64,000 bases of DNA from Talpa occidentalis (lineage: Eukaryota > Chordata > Mammalia > Eulipotyphla > Talpidae), in the NCBI RefSeq assembly GCF_014898055.3, contig NW_023601754.1:49407013-49471012 (forward strand), read 5' to 3'. The position numbers and the translations under genes are program-made. Below the pieces are notes generated by a model. The model was given only the letters and a program-made list of their open reading frames with translations, was not told the origin of the DNA and did no database searches. This document shows, piece after piece, positions 10,478 through 22,748 of this stretch (position 1 is its first letter; each line of letters begins with the position of its first letter).

Positions 10478-12339
10478 GGCAGCCCTCTAACTTCCCCCAA
10501 GGATCTCCCTCCTCTTTTACTGTCTCTTGACTCCGGGATATGCAGGAACGGCTTCGCTTTGGCTTTTGACCCTCCGCTCTCACATTTCCACACTTGTCTC
10601 CTCGTCACAACCAGGAAGTGATGAGCAGCTATTGCAACAGGCTCGCAACCACATTGCGCAGGCTTACATTAACACAGAGTTCAGACCGGTGGCTTCGAAG
10701 TCCTCTTTGAGAGTGTGCCAAGTATTTGAGAAGTCGCTAGGTGAATCTTAACATCCACTGCCCCTTCTACACGGTGACAGAATGTGGCTGGACCCAGGCA
10801 CTCCAGAATAAAGAGATGTTCCTCTTCCACAGAGAACTGCTATTCTTCTCGGTAGACCAGATGTGAGTGGAAATGACACTCCAGTTATGCCCAGAGAACG
10901 GACGTTTGTGGGTTGGACCAACGACAGAGCTGACTCGAAAAGATGAGATATTGCAGAGATATGGGGAAGTGAGAGTCGAAGAGAGTGAAACAACAGGTTC
11001 TTAAAGAACGTAAGAGAAAAGGAATCCACTTGGCAGAAGAGACATGTTTGTGAGGGGTTTGTAAGTTGCTGACAGTAATGTGTCTCCTCACCATCTTCCA
11101 CAAAATCTTCAGTAAAATCAACCTCTTCATCCAGATGTTGGTGGGGAGGGGCTCTTCGGGGGGGGCCAGGAGCCACATTTCACATGTGGCGAGGTGTAGA
11201 AGGAATGTAGGCACAATGTAAATGGTGGGTCCCACAGATGGGGAAAGACTGACATGCACATGGAAAAATCTAGAAGGTTCGGTCATCAAGCCCACTTAGA
11301 GAGAACAATAAGTATTTAATGCATATCCAAGAAGGCACACCTGCAAAGACAATTTCATCTAGGACTTCACCAGGAAACCCTTTGTAGAGCTCTAGTCTCC
11401 ATGAGCACCAGGGCTGTATGTGTCAAGTTTCCCTCCAAATAACACATGCCCTGCACGGGTCTTGCTATTATTTAGCAAAGTTCAGTATAGCGGAGCCTTC
11501 CTCTAACTCATTTTCTCTCATCATTATACCCTGTTTCAGTCTTTCAGTGCCTCTCCACAGTCACCTTGCTTCATCTGCCACAGGTCCTCTGCACATGCTG
11601 TTCCCTTTGCCTCTGTACATGCTGTTCCTTTTGCCTGGCCTCCCTTCATCCATGGAGCAGTTAACATCTGCTCCACATTCTGATCTCACATCACTTCTTC
11701 AGCCACAGTTTGCTCTGTGGTTAGAACAAACCTTCCTGTTATAGACTTTCAAAGCTCCCCCCTCCTTCTTTTGCTATATTTGTAATGGTGGAGATGATTA
11801 ATAGTGTCTCAGTACCCCCAAGTTCCCTTCTTCCTTTAAGTAATGTACCCCTCCCCCCATTTTTAGAAGGGGACACACCGTAGACCACTTTTTTCCCCAG
11901 TCACTTTTACAGCTCGACCTGGCTGGGTGACTAAGTTCTGGGTAACAGAATGTGAACCGAAGAGATGGGTTCAAATTCTCGGTCCTGCTTTGAAAAATTA
12001 TTGTGTGACCTCAACTCCCCTCCTCTTTTCCTGCTGGCTCAGACCCAGGTGTGATTCTGACCTGCATGTTGGTAAAAGCAACACCGTCTCCCGCTCAACT
12101 GTGTACTGGTAAGTGGGAGAAAGAAATGTTTATGTGGATGTTTTCCCATAGGGTAGAGGAGCTCTTTGTCACAACAGCTTAAAGTGCGCCCTCATCGTAC
12201 AGTGAGTTGTGCTTTGGTTCATGCATTTCTCTGTGAGCTTCACAGCGGCAGACTTTATGGTTTCTGTTACTCCCTGTAGTATCCCCAGCTCCTGGCAGAG
12301 TGCCTCGCATCTGGTGGCATTAAATGGCATGTGATACTG

Positions 12340-12850
12340 GTGCAGCCATTTTGGAGCGCAATCTGGATTCACCTTTAAAAAGGACAAATGGAAACACCGT
12401 GTGACCCAGCAATCACTTTTGGGAAACTCCCCCCAAAACACGAAGCCATCAACGCAAAAATTATGTGCTCCACATGTTTATTGCTGCACTATTTACAATA
12501 GCTAGGACATGGGAGGGATCTGAGCGCCCACTGTAGAGGCCTGGATGGAAAGATGGGGTCTGTGCATACAGCGAGCTGCCATGCAGCTGTTGCTCACAGC
12601 AAAGTGGAAGGAGTTGGAGGGAATTATGCGCAGTAAAGCAGGTCAGAATGACAAAGACAAACACTGAATTTTACACAGGGGACGATAAGACAGCGCAAAG
12701 TATTTACAAAAACTAATGGACACTAATAAAGAGGTGAGTCTTCTGAGGTTAAGAGAAAGCAGAAGGGAGAAAGGGTCAAAGAGATTTAAGCAGTGGCGGA
12801 GGGGGGAAATAATATGAGTCAAAGAAAAAAAACAAAGACGATTGTGTGAT
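12340..12850 (+). repeat. LINE-1 3' region
   Basis: Sense-oriented L1 landmarks: ggtgcagccattttggagcg, gtgacccagcaatcac, and attgctgcactatttacaat, followed by degraded sequence. Confidence 0.8.
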
Positions 12851-12944
12851 AAGTGGATGGATGGGGACTCGGGGAGCAGGGGAGTCCTAGGGAAGCAGAT
12901 CCTGCACGCAGCTCCTGCGAGGTTGCTGTGGACCGCTGCTCTGT

Positions 12945-13135
12945 CGTGGCTAACATTTATTGAGCATTCACTATGTTTTAAACTTTCATGTGCGTTGTCC
13001 ACTAACTACAGCAATTCTGAAAAGTGGGTATTCTCAGTGCACCCATTTTTCAGGTCAGGCATGCAAGTTTTGGGGAAGTCTGTCTCCTAGTAGCCCACAG
13101 TGAGTAGAGCAGCACAACGGGATTTGAACTCAGGT
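12945..13135. repeat. MIR-like ancient SINE
   Basis: Contains aacatttattgagcattcac and, later, gggatttgaactcaggtctt, both typical of ancient MIR-class repeats. Confidence 0.6.
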
Positions 13136-13302
13136 CTTCTGTCTAGAAAGACGTAACTGATGACCCAGAAGGAAGATGCACCCGTGCACAGCCAGCAGGG
13201 TCCATGTGGTTCTTGCTCAGGACGCTGGAGTCTCAGGGCTGCAGAGCCCCTGGCGGTCGGTGCTCCTGGCTGCCACTCTGGGAAATCTCCCCCTGCAGGT
13301 GT

Positions 13303-16300
13303 CTAGATCCAGTCCTGTGGGGCTTCGGGCCGGCTGCGCCAGTCAGCAAGCACCAGGGTGACCAGGGCGATGAGCACCAGGCCGGCCAGCCCCAGGCGCA
13401 CGAGGTTCCCCCGGGTGTAGTCCAAGGAGTCTGGGGTCCAGCAGGGGAGAGAGACGGTCACTGCAGGGCACCCATCTGCGGCACCCAGTATTCTGGGTCT
13501 CTAACCTCCGGAGCAGAGCTGGGGGCCCAACTCCTAGTCTCAAAGCTGAGGGGACGGCTGGAAGGGGGCCTGGGCTCCGGGGGTCTGAGGGAGGAGGCCA
13601 GGGGAGGGGGGGGCCTGGACCCCGGGTCTGGGGGGGAAGCTGGCGGCGCGCTGGGCCCTCACCCTCTGAGCGGACGACCAGCGGCGGGCTGCGGGCCGAC
13701 AGCACGTAGGGCGCGGCCGGCGTGTGGTAGTAGCAGCTGTAGGTGCCGGGCGCCTGGGCCGCGGGCAGCGGGAAGTCGGCCCAGGGCAGCGCCGAGCGGC
13801 GGTAGAGCAGCGGCGCCCGCGTGCCCTCGCGGTACAGCGCGAAGCTCATGCCGCCCAGGCGCCCCGCGCAGCGCAGGCTCACGTTGGCCCCGCGCGCCAC
13901 CACCGGCCCCGGCTGCGCCTCCAGCGACGGGCGCGGCAGCTCGTCTGGGGAGGACGACAGGACGCTGGCCACCCCGGCCTGCCGGCGCCCGCCCCTGCCC
14001 GGCCTCCGTCCGCCCCTCCCCGCCTGGCGGTGCCCCTCGCCCCACTTCACACCCCTTCCCCAAACCGCGCCTAACCTCCCTCTGGGTGTCTTTGATTTGG
14101 GCTCCCGTGCATGGGTGTCCCGCGCCCTGGGTCTTTGATTTTCTCTCCTTGTGTTCCTATGTGCCCCCCCCCCCAGGGCGTCTCAGTGTCAGCACTGGGG
14201 ACATTTTGGACATATCTGGATAATTCATCGTTGGGGGGCGGGGAGCTGAACTGTGCACTGCAGGATGCTGGGCAGCATGTCCGGTCTCTACGCACTGGAT
14301 GCCAGCTCCACCACCCAGTGCCCATTGTGACAAGCAAACATGCCTCCAGATTTACTGCCAAAGAGCCCCTGGGGGACAGCGTCAGTTATGCTGAAGAATC
14401 AGTCCTGTTTCTCTGCTTCTCTCTCCCTTCCTGTATCTCTCTGACCCTCCTCTCCGGCCCACATACCACCCCTGTGTGCCTTCTCGTCCCCCACCCCAGG
14501 ACCTCACCTGTCACCAGCAGCTCCAGGGTATCGCTGGGCTGGGACCAGAGACCATGCCCCCAGCCTGGCCTCTGGTAGCAGCAGTGGTAACGGCCCCCCT
14601 GGGCCGGGGTCACCTCCTCCAGGAAGAACTCTGCCACCGCCTGGGACACGTTCTGGTGCACTGTGGTATCTCCAGACTTGAAGAGCGCAAACCTCCAGGC
14701 AGGTTGGGGTGCCTGGCACCTCAAGGTCACATTCACCCCTGGGGTCACAACTGCAGCTGGCTGAACCCCCAGCCATGGCTTGGGGTATGAATCTGGGAGG
14801 ACTGAATAAATGGGTGCTCTGGATTCTCTGACTGCCTGGAGCACCAGGAAATGGAGGGGAAGTTGAGGGAGGAGGTACAGCACCTGGCACAGTCACTGCC
14901 CCTTTCTTACCCTCAGGTCCTGGACTGTAAAATAGGGGAGGTGCGGGGCCCCAATTGTGGCTTGACAAAACTAGCCGCAAATCAAGTAGGGCACTAATTC
15001 CTGAGCCCTACTCTGCAGTTTTTAAGCATAGTTACAAGAGGTTGGGCCCCAGAAATCCGCAATTATCAGTGTCTTTCTACGCTGTGACTTACTTGCCATC
15101 TTTCAACATTTGCCAAAACTTGGTACCTGTTGTTGGAGCCATAGATCACACCAGTCCCCCAGCAAAGTCCATATTAATTAAAGACCTACAGGTGCTTTTT
15201 CAACAACTGAAGTATTAGCAAGAAATATATTGAAGAGGAAAATATGTCTTGGGGATAGGGCTGGTTGTCTTAAAATAGAAAATGAAAACTTCAGAAGGTT
15301 CTAGGTTAATATTTTTGACCACTTCAAAATTTTTAAGGTGTGTATGATAAAAGACCCAAGAAATTAAGCTGAAAAGACAGTACTGATGGACATGACTTAT
15401 AAATCTCATACACGAAGAGTACAGAACAAAATCCAAGTGAAAGCTGGGCAAGGTAATTCACAGATGGAAGCCAGCTGACCAAAACACATTGGTGGTGGGG
15501 ACTGCCCAACTTTAGTAGTAATCTTTAAAAACATCCATGATACTTTAGTAGTTTAAAATGCTTACATACTCCTACTTTATATTAATATGTCTTCTAAAAT
15601 ATAGCTTACACGTATTTAGTTATTTTTAAAATATTAAAACAACTGAAGGATATTTTCACCTACCATTTTTTATTTTATTAATTTTTCTAGAGGCATGTCT
15701 TATTTACTTACCTATTTATTATTTGTCCGTTTGGTTTATACATGCACTGGGTACAGTCAGAAGCGTGGGAGGGTGAGAGAATTCACCAGAGCCAGAGCGG
15801 GGAGCAGAGCAGGCAGAAGGACCGAAGTACACTGCTGAGGGGAGCAGCGGGCGGCAGGAGAGGTCTGCACGCCATGTGGGACCCTCCTCCGATGGCCGGG
15901 GAGCAGCCGGGGATCGAACCGGCTGCAGAGGCTGCAGGCAGCTTCGCAACCCAGCGCTCAACCGCTGCGCCACCGGGGAGGCCCTCACCTACCATTTTTT
16001 AAAAAATGAAAACAATTGTTAGTGCACATTTGGGGTGAAGAGACAATGAAAAAAGGTACTTTGGTGCACTTGAGTGCGTGTTTAGAAGGCATTTTGTCCA
16101 TTTCTCGCAGGATATACAAAGCACATGACCCATGGTCTAATGACTCCCCCGCTCCACTCCACACAAAGACACATGGGTATGAAAACTTCATACAGGGGCA
16201 CTGGCTGCAGCAGCGATTGTGTGTGTGTGGATTGGAAACCACCTAAAGCTACAGAAAAACCAGATAAACTAGAATCCAGCCAAATATTGGCAAATGCTAG

Positions 16301-17676
16301 ACAGCAGTTTTTTAAAAAAGAAAAACAGGTAGCTATCATGACACGGGAGTATCTTCAAGAGAGATTGTGGGCTGAAAAATGTAAGCGGTAAAACGGTATG
16401 AGTCAGAAAATAGAGAAGTACAATTGCATGTTTAAATGCCTGGAAATTCTCGGTGAGGGCTCAGAGCTTATTTACGAAAGATGAGGAAGGAAAAGTCTGT
16501 GATTTCTTAATTTTCAAACAGTGAATACACATCAGCTTTATCATTGGAAATGATCATTTAACATAAATTGACAGCTAAGGTAATCGATTGTTCTCTAGGA
16601 GATTCTTATCTGAAGTTGTAGTGTGTGGGGCGTGAGGTTTGAGAGAAAGGAGCGGTCTCAGCCATCAGAAAACCTAGAAAGAAACCCAGGCGGAGGGCCC
16701 GACACTCGTGAAAAGGGAGGTCCTCTGTCTTGTGCCCCGCAGTATGTGAAGTTCTGAGTGAAAGCTTTCATACCTGTGATTTTATCAGATCCTCACAACA
16801 GCCCATCTCACAGAGAAGGACGCTGAGTCTTAGCTTGCAGAGGTTTGTTAAAGTGATTAAGGCAGTGAAAAAGGGGTTCCAGGTTAAGTCTATAGCTCCA
16901 AAGTGGATGGTCTTCAGTCCTCACCCCCAGAGGACACTAACCGGAGTGAGGTGAAAAAGAAAGAGGGGAGGGGAAGAGAGGGGAGGGAAGATGAAAGAAA
17001 AGAGAAACCGGGGTGGGGGGTGGGGGGGGGAGGAAACAACAAAAGGAAGAAAGGAAAACTAGGAAGGGAGGAGGAAGCGAGGTAGATAAGGAAATCTGGG
17101 GTGAGGTTGGCACCAAAATAAAATCTGAGTCGTTGGAAAGGGGATGTCAGCGAAGCACAAGAGACCCGATGGGGGATTTTACTCACCAGTCGGAGTGATG
17201 TCTGCGTGACACAGAGGCCCTAGAGAAGGTTGAGGGGCTAGGTTTCCTCAAAGCCCTGGGCAGCTCCCAGCACCACTTCTTTGGAAACCCAGGAATCTAA
17301 GTCCCCAGACTCTCTTTGCTCTGGGAAACAGGGATCTTACCCACCCTTGTCCTCGCCTGGGTGTTTTAAATCCAGACTTCCCGCCCCCACCTACTTAAGA
17401 AGCCAGAAGTTTGGACCCAGCCCCCTCTTGTCTCTGTACCTGAGGTCAGGCCCTTGGAAAAGGCCAGACCTTTTCCAGGAGACAATAATCTGAGCTCACA
17501 GTTTCTTCTCCGTGGGGTTCAGGAGTGTGGGCCCCAGTTCCTTCCTTCACCAGGAACTCTGGTGTCCTGACTTCCATCCCCGCCCACATCAGAGTGTAGG
17601 ACTCTGCACTCCCATCCTCTGGAAGAAGGGGTGGCTCACAGCAGGTCAGCAGCTGAAGAATCAGCAGGAGGGCCAT
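13303..17676 (-). CDS. OSCAR: Osteoclast-associated Ig-like receptor (OSCAR), complete, 254 aa
   Basis: Five coding exons on the minus strand: 17640-17676 (MALLLILQLLTC leader), 17187-17219 (33-bp mini-exon, WPLCHADITPT), 14508-14792 (Ig domain 1, starts DSYPKPWLG), 13663-13944 (Ig domain 2, starts DELPRPSLEAQPGPVV) and 13303-13430 (membrane exon). Total 765 bp, in frame. The last exon encodes DSLDYTRGNLVRLGLAGLVL and continues through a hydrophobic helix to ADWRSRPEAPQDWI and stop. The Arg at the start of the helix is the residue that, in this family, pairs with the ITAM adaptor FcR-gamma. Known role: collagen-binding co-stimulatory receptor on osteoclasts and myeloid cells. Both domains have Cys pairs (LRC/CCY and LRC/SCY). 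The mini-exon keeps phase 1 on both sides, so skipping it would also stay in frame. The Ig 2 exon is very GC-rich, unlike its neighbours. Confidence 0.95.
13640..14060. other. GC/CpG-rich block over OSCAR Ig domain 2 exon
   Basis: Dense CpG dinucleotides over the exon and its upstream intron flank, far from the OSCAR start, so it looks like an intragenic CpG-rich block and not the promoter. It produces long spurious open frames on the opposite strand. Confidence 0.6.
15673..15984 (-). repeat. tRNA-derived SINE in OSCAR intron 2, with target-site duplication
   Basis: Inverted young-type SINE ending ggtgg-head reverse complement caccggggaggccc. The 17-bp tcacctaccatttttta occurs at 15656-15672 and 15985-16001. 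In the same orientation as OSCAR. Confidence 0.92.
16950..17095 (+). repeat. Purine-rich (GA/GGGG) tract in OSCAR intron 1/2 region
   Basis: About 145 bases almost free of pyrimidines on the plus strand, beginning about 90 bases from the OSCAR mini-exon (on its 3' side in transcription order), so it lies within OSCAR intron 2. Confidence 0.8.
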
Positions 17677-17911
17677 GATGGGCAGGTATTGGCTGGAGCA
17701 GGAGCAGGAGCAGGAGCCAGGGCTGAGCCAACCTTCCCCTCTTCCAGGAAATGAGAACTCATCAAAGTCAGAGGCCTGCTTAGGAAGGGAACCGTGCTGG
17801 GGAGGGGACGGGCTGGGTGGTTGTGTCACAGCCCCATGGTACTGTGGGAAAATATCAGGAGGCAAGGGTAGTCATAACTGGTGGTGTTAATTCATTATAC
17901 CTTCCCCCTTT

Positions 17912-18186
17912 TCTTTTCTTTTTTTTTTTAAAGATTTATTTATTCATGCATACAGGATCCGGGATACAGGTCAAGATGTGCGGAAGGTGAGAGGATTCAC
18001 CAGAGAAAGAGCAAGGAGCAGAAACAGGCAGACTGACTGAAATACACTGCTGAGGGAAGCAGCGGGCGAGACAGGAGAGGTCTGCTGCACCATGTGGGTA
18101 GCTCCAGCCGCTGGGCTGGAACCCATGCTAACGAGGCTGCGGACAGCTTCACAGCGCTGCTGTCAACCACATGCGCCACCAGAGTC
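17912..18186 (-). repeat. tRNA-derived SINE, upstream of OSCAR
   Basis: Starts with a T run and aaagatttatttattcatgc, and ends gcgccaccagag, the reversed SINE head. Flanks ccttccccctttt and cctccccctttt suggest an imperfect target-site duplication. Confidence 0.82.
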
Positions 18187-18399
18187 CTCCCCCTTTTTTT
18201 CCAACCGGCACCTATATGCCAGACCTGCTGCGCAATTCTGGGAGCAGAGATGAATCAGATGCCATTACTGCCCTCAAGCAGCTCCCCATCTGATGGAGAC
18301 ATAGATGGGACCTAGACAGATTGTTTTAGGCAGCCCCTATATTGAACGGGTTGCCTGGCTGTGGGTCCTCACCTGCGTGCTTAAAAGGGACTTATGAAT

Positions 18400-18930
18400 A
18401 CTCCACTGCAGGCACACACAAAAGGTTAATAAAGGGTTTATTTACAAGGGAAAAGGAAATAAGGAAAATGTACAACTCAGGGAGAAAATAGGGAAATAAA
18501 GTCTTTAATGCGTCCTACCCGATCCGCCGGCCTGGAAACCCAAAGGCACTCTCAGAGCTGGCCGGATGCTGCGAGCTGGCAGAGAGCCAAAATGGGGGAA
18601 CCCCCCCCCCCAAAGCCCAGTGTCTGGCTTTATACCAACCTGGCTGCTAAACCCCACCCTCAGGTCCCAGCCACCTTCCCTTTGGTGGGGATGGGATTTG
18701 GAGTTCCCAGTGTCTTTGGCTTTGGCCTGGGGTGGGGGTGGAGTCCACAAAGCCTGTATGGGATTAGCTTTAGGACAGCCTTTTCCCCCTAACAAGATGA
18801 GTTTGTTTTTTTTTTTAAGTGACGGGAGCTGTAATTGTTATAGGACAGGGAGAGGGGCAGCCCAAACCCCGCAAACCTGCCTATTCTACATGGGTTCTGC
18901 CATCCGCCGCATCAACACAAAACATAGGAG
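18400..18930 (-). mobile_element. Probable solitary LTR of an endogenous retrovirus
   Basis: On the minus strand the segment has a promoter-like order: a TATAAAG box (18628-18634), about 125 bases downstream ATTAAA (18503-18508) and further AATAAA (18437-18442) followed by a GT-rich stretch. This is the U3-R-U5 layout of a retroviral LTR. I could not define TG...CA ends, a target-site duplication, a primer-binding site or a polypurine tract, so the call is tentative. Confidence 0.35.
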
Positions 18931-19555
18931 ACTTTAATGGGAAGGAACTTTAATAAAACTAGGAAACAATACAGGTAAGGCAAAGAGTCTAGTTTCTCAA
19001 TGAAGCACCCAAAGTGACCCGTCCCCTCGTGGGTAAAAGTCCATCCATATGGGATTGGCCCAGAGCAAGGCCCCAAAGCCTGCCACAAGTCTAAAGCATC
19101 TTCCAGTGGGGACCCACAGAAAAGGGTCACAAACAACTGGACAAGCCCGGAAGGAAAAGAGCAAAATCAACATCAAGATAAAAGCTGCCATGGTCACCTC
19201 CCCACCGGTCTCACCCACATCTGTGTCACCCCGTCCACGACCAAAAGACAAGCGCAGTTTCTTCACGTGTCTCTAGGCTCCATGCGCCTCCTCCAGGTCT
19301 CCTGGCTCCATCCTGCTTCCTTCCTCAGTCTCTTCTGCAGCTTCTCCTCTCCCTGCTCAGCTCCACCCTCGCTTGGGTGGGGCAGGGAACCTCCCCCTTT
19401 CCTGGGGACCACCCTGTTACATAATGAGGGTCGCATAGGGCGTTGTCTAGATGCACAGAAGTACCCCCATCCTCGGGGATAGAGCCCGTGTTGAGCTGCC
19501 ACCTCAAATGACAGGTCAGCCATTCGCCCTCTCCCAGCCTCCGTTTCTCCTTCTG
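18931..19555 (-). other. Unassigned sequence beside the LTR-like block
   Basis: A minus-strand open stretch at 18997-19266 encodes about 89 residues with one hydrophobic signal-like segment near the middle. It might be part of the same decayed retroelement or chance coding. No known domain is recognisable. Confidence 0.25.
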
Positions 19556-19570
19556 CAAAATGGGCTTCCA

Positions 19571-19875
19571 TGGTCTCCCCGGTGGCACAGCGGTTGAGCG
19601 CTGGGTTGCGAAGCTGCCCGCAGCCTCTGCGGCGCCGGTTCGATCCCCGGCTGCTCCCCGGCCACCGGAGGAGGGTCCCACATGGCGCGCAGACCTCTCC
19701 TGCCGCCCGCTGCTCCCCTCAGCAGTGTACTTCGGTCCTTCTGCCTGCTCTGCTCCCCGCTCTGGCTCTGGTGAATTCTCTCCCCCTCCCGCGCTTCTGA
19801 CTGTACCCAGTGCTTGTATAAACAAAATAAACAAATAAATAAATAAAACATGCCTCTATAAAAAAAAAATTTAAA
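19571..19875 (+). repeat. tRNA-derived SINE, young copy
   Basis: Near-identical body to the copies at 4.9 and 15.7 kb, with B-box GGTTCGATCCC intact. Flanking duplication aaaatgggcttcca (19557-19570) and aaaatgggtttcca (19876-19889), one mismatch. It sits about 500 bp upstream of the NDUFA3 start. Confidence 0.92.
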
Positions 19876-20385
19876 AAAATGGGTTTCCACAGTCAACTGT
19901 GACACGCCACCCTTGCATCCTGTTTCAGGAGGGTCGCGGCAGAAGTACTGGGAGTGTGTCCTCCGGAGCGGCTTCTCGGCTGAGAGAGCGCGGCGGTAGG
20001 TGGGCCGAGGCAGGTGAGCACTGGACCCGCCCTGGGGCGCCGCCATCTTTCCGCCCTCCGCCTAGGCCGCTGGTCTGCGTCCTGCGCACGCGCGGGGTCA
20101 GGCGGCGGCGGCAGCGCCTCACCGGCCGGGACCACCACTCCCAGGTTGCGCCGCGGTCTGGTCACCGCGTGGGACTACGGTTCTGCGCGAGTACTCACGC
20201 GCCTACTCTGCGGGGCCTGACGCGCAGGGACCACAACTCCCAGGGTGCCCCGCGCCCTCGCCACCGCCTACGACCGCCGCTGTGTGCTAGTGCGCACACG
20301 CGGACCCGGACGGCAGCGCCTGGCTCGCAGGGACCACAACTCCCAGGGTGCTCCGCGCCTCGCCGCCGCCGCCGCCGAGACCAAG

Positions 20386-22600
<2,215 letters not shown>

Positions 22601-22643
22601 GCAACCTCCATTGACAGGGAGAGACCCCTCTCCTTGGATCCCC

Positions 22644-22649
22644 AATAAA
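22644..22649 (+). terminator. NDUFA3 poly(A) signal
   Basis: AATAAA 44 bases after the stop codon. Cleavage is expected about 10-30 bases further on. Confidence 0.9.
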
Positions 22650-22736
22650 AATGTGAAAGCCAACTGCAGAACCTGGGAGTATGTGTAATTACAGGTGGGA
22701 ACAGTAGACAGTAGCCAAGGTGCACGGAAGGGTGAG

Positions 22737-22742
22737 TTTATT
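22737..22742 (-). terminator. TFPT poly(A) signal
   Basis: AATAAA on the minus strand (tttatt in plus), only 7 bases past the TFPT stop codon. The TFPT 3' UTR is thus about 30 bases, and the two convergent signals are 87 bases apart. Confidence 0.88.
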
Positions 22743-22748
22743 GGGGGA

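Larger units (their letters stand above)
10478..13302. other. Intergenic region between TARM1-like locus and OSCAR
   Basis: No gene supported. Open frames at 10748-11295 on the minus strand show no recognisable family and no splice context. LINE-1 sequence occupies about 12340-12850 and a MIR-like segment about 12945-13135. OSCAR's 3' UTR must start at 13302 and run left; an AATAAA (minus strand, 12956-12961) is a possible but unproven signal because it falls inside the MIR-like repeat. Confidence 0.5.

Noticed and set aside
10748..11295. Minus-strand open frames of 142 and 136 codons between TARM1-like and OSCAR
   Set aside because: No recognisable domain, no conserved neighbours or splice sites; consistent with chance in intergenic DNA.
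13204..14223. Long plus-strand open frame of 339 codons
   Set aside because: It is antisense to the OSCAR Ig 2 and membrane exons in CpG-rich DNA, is low-complexity Pro/Ala/Arg, and has no splice or family support.
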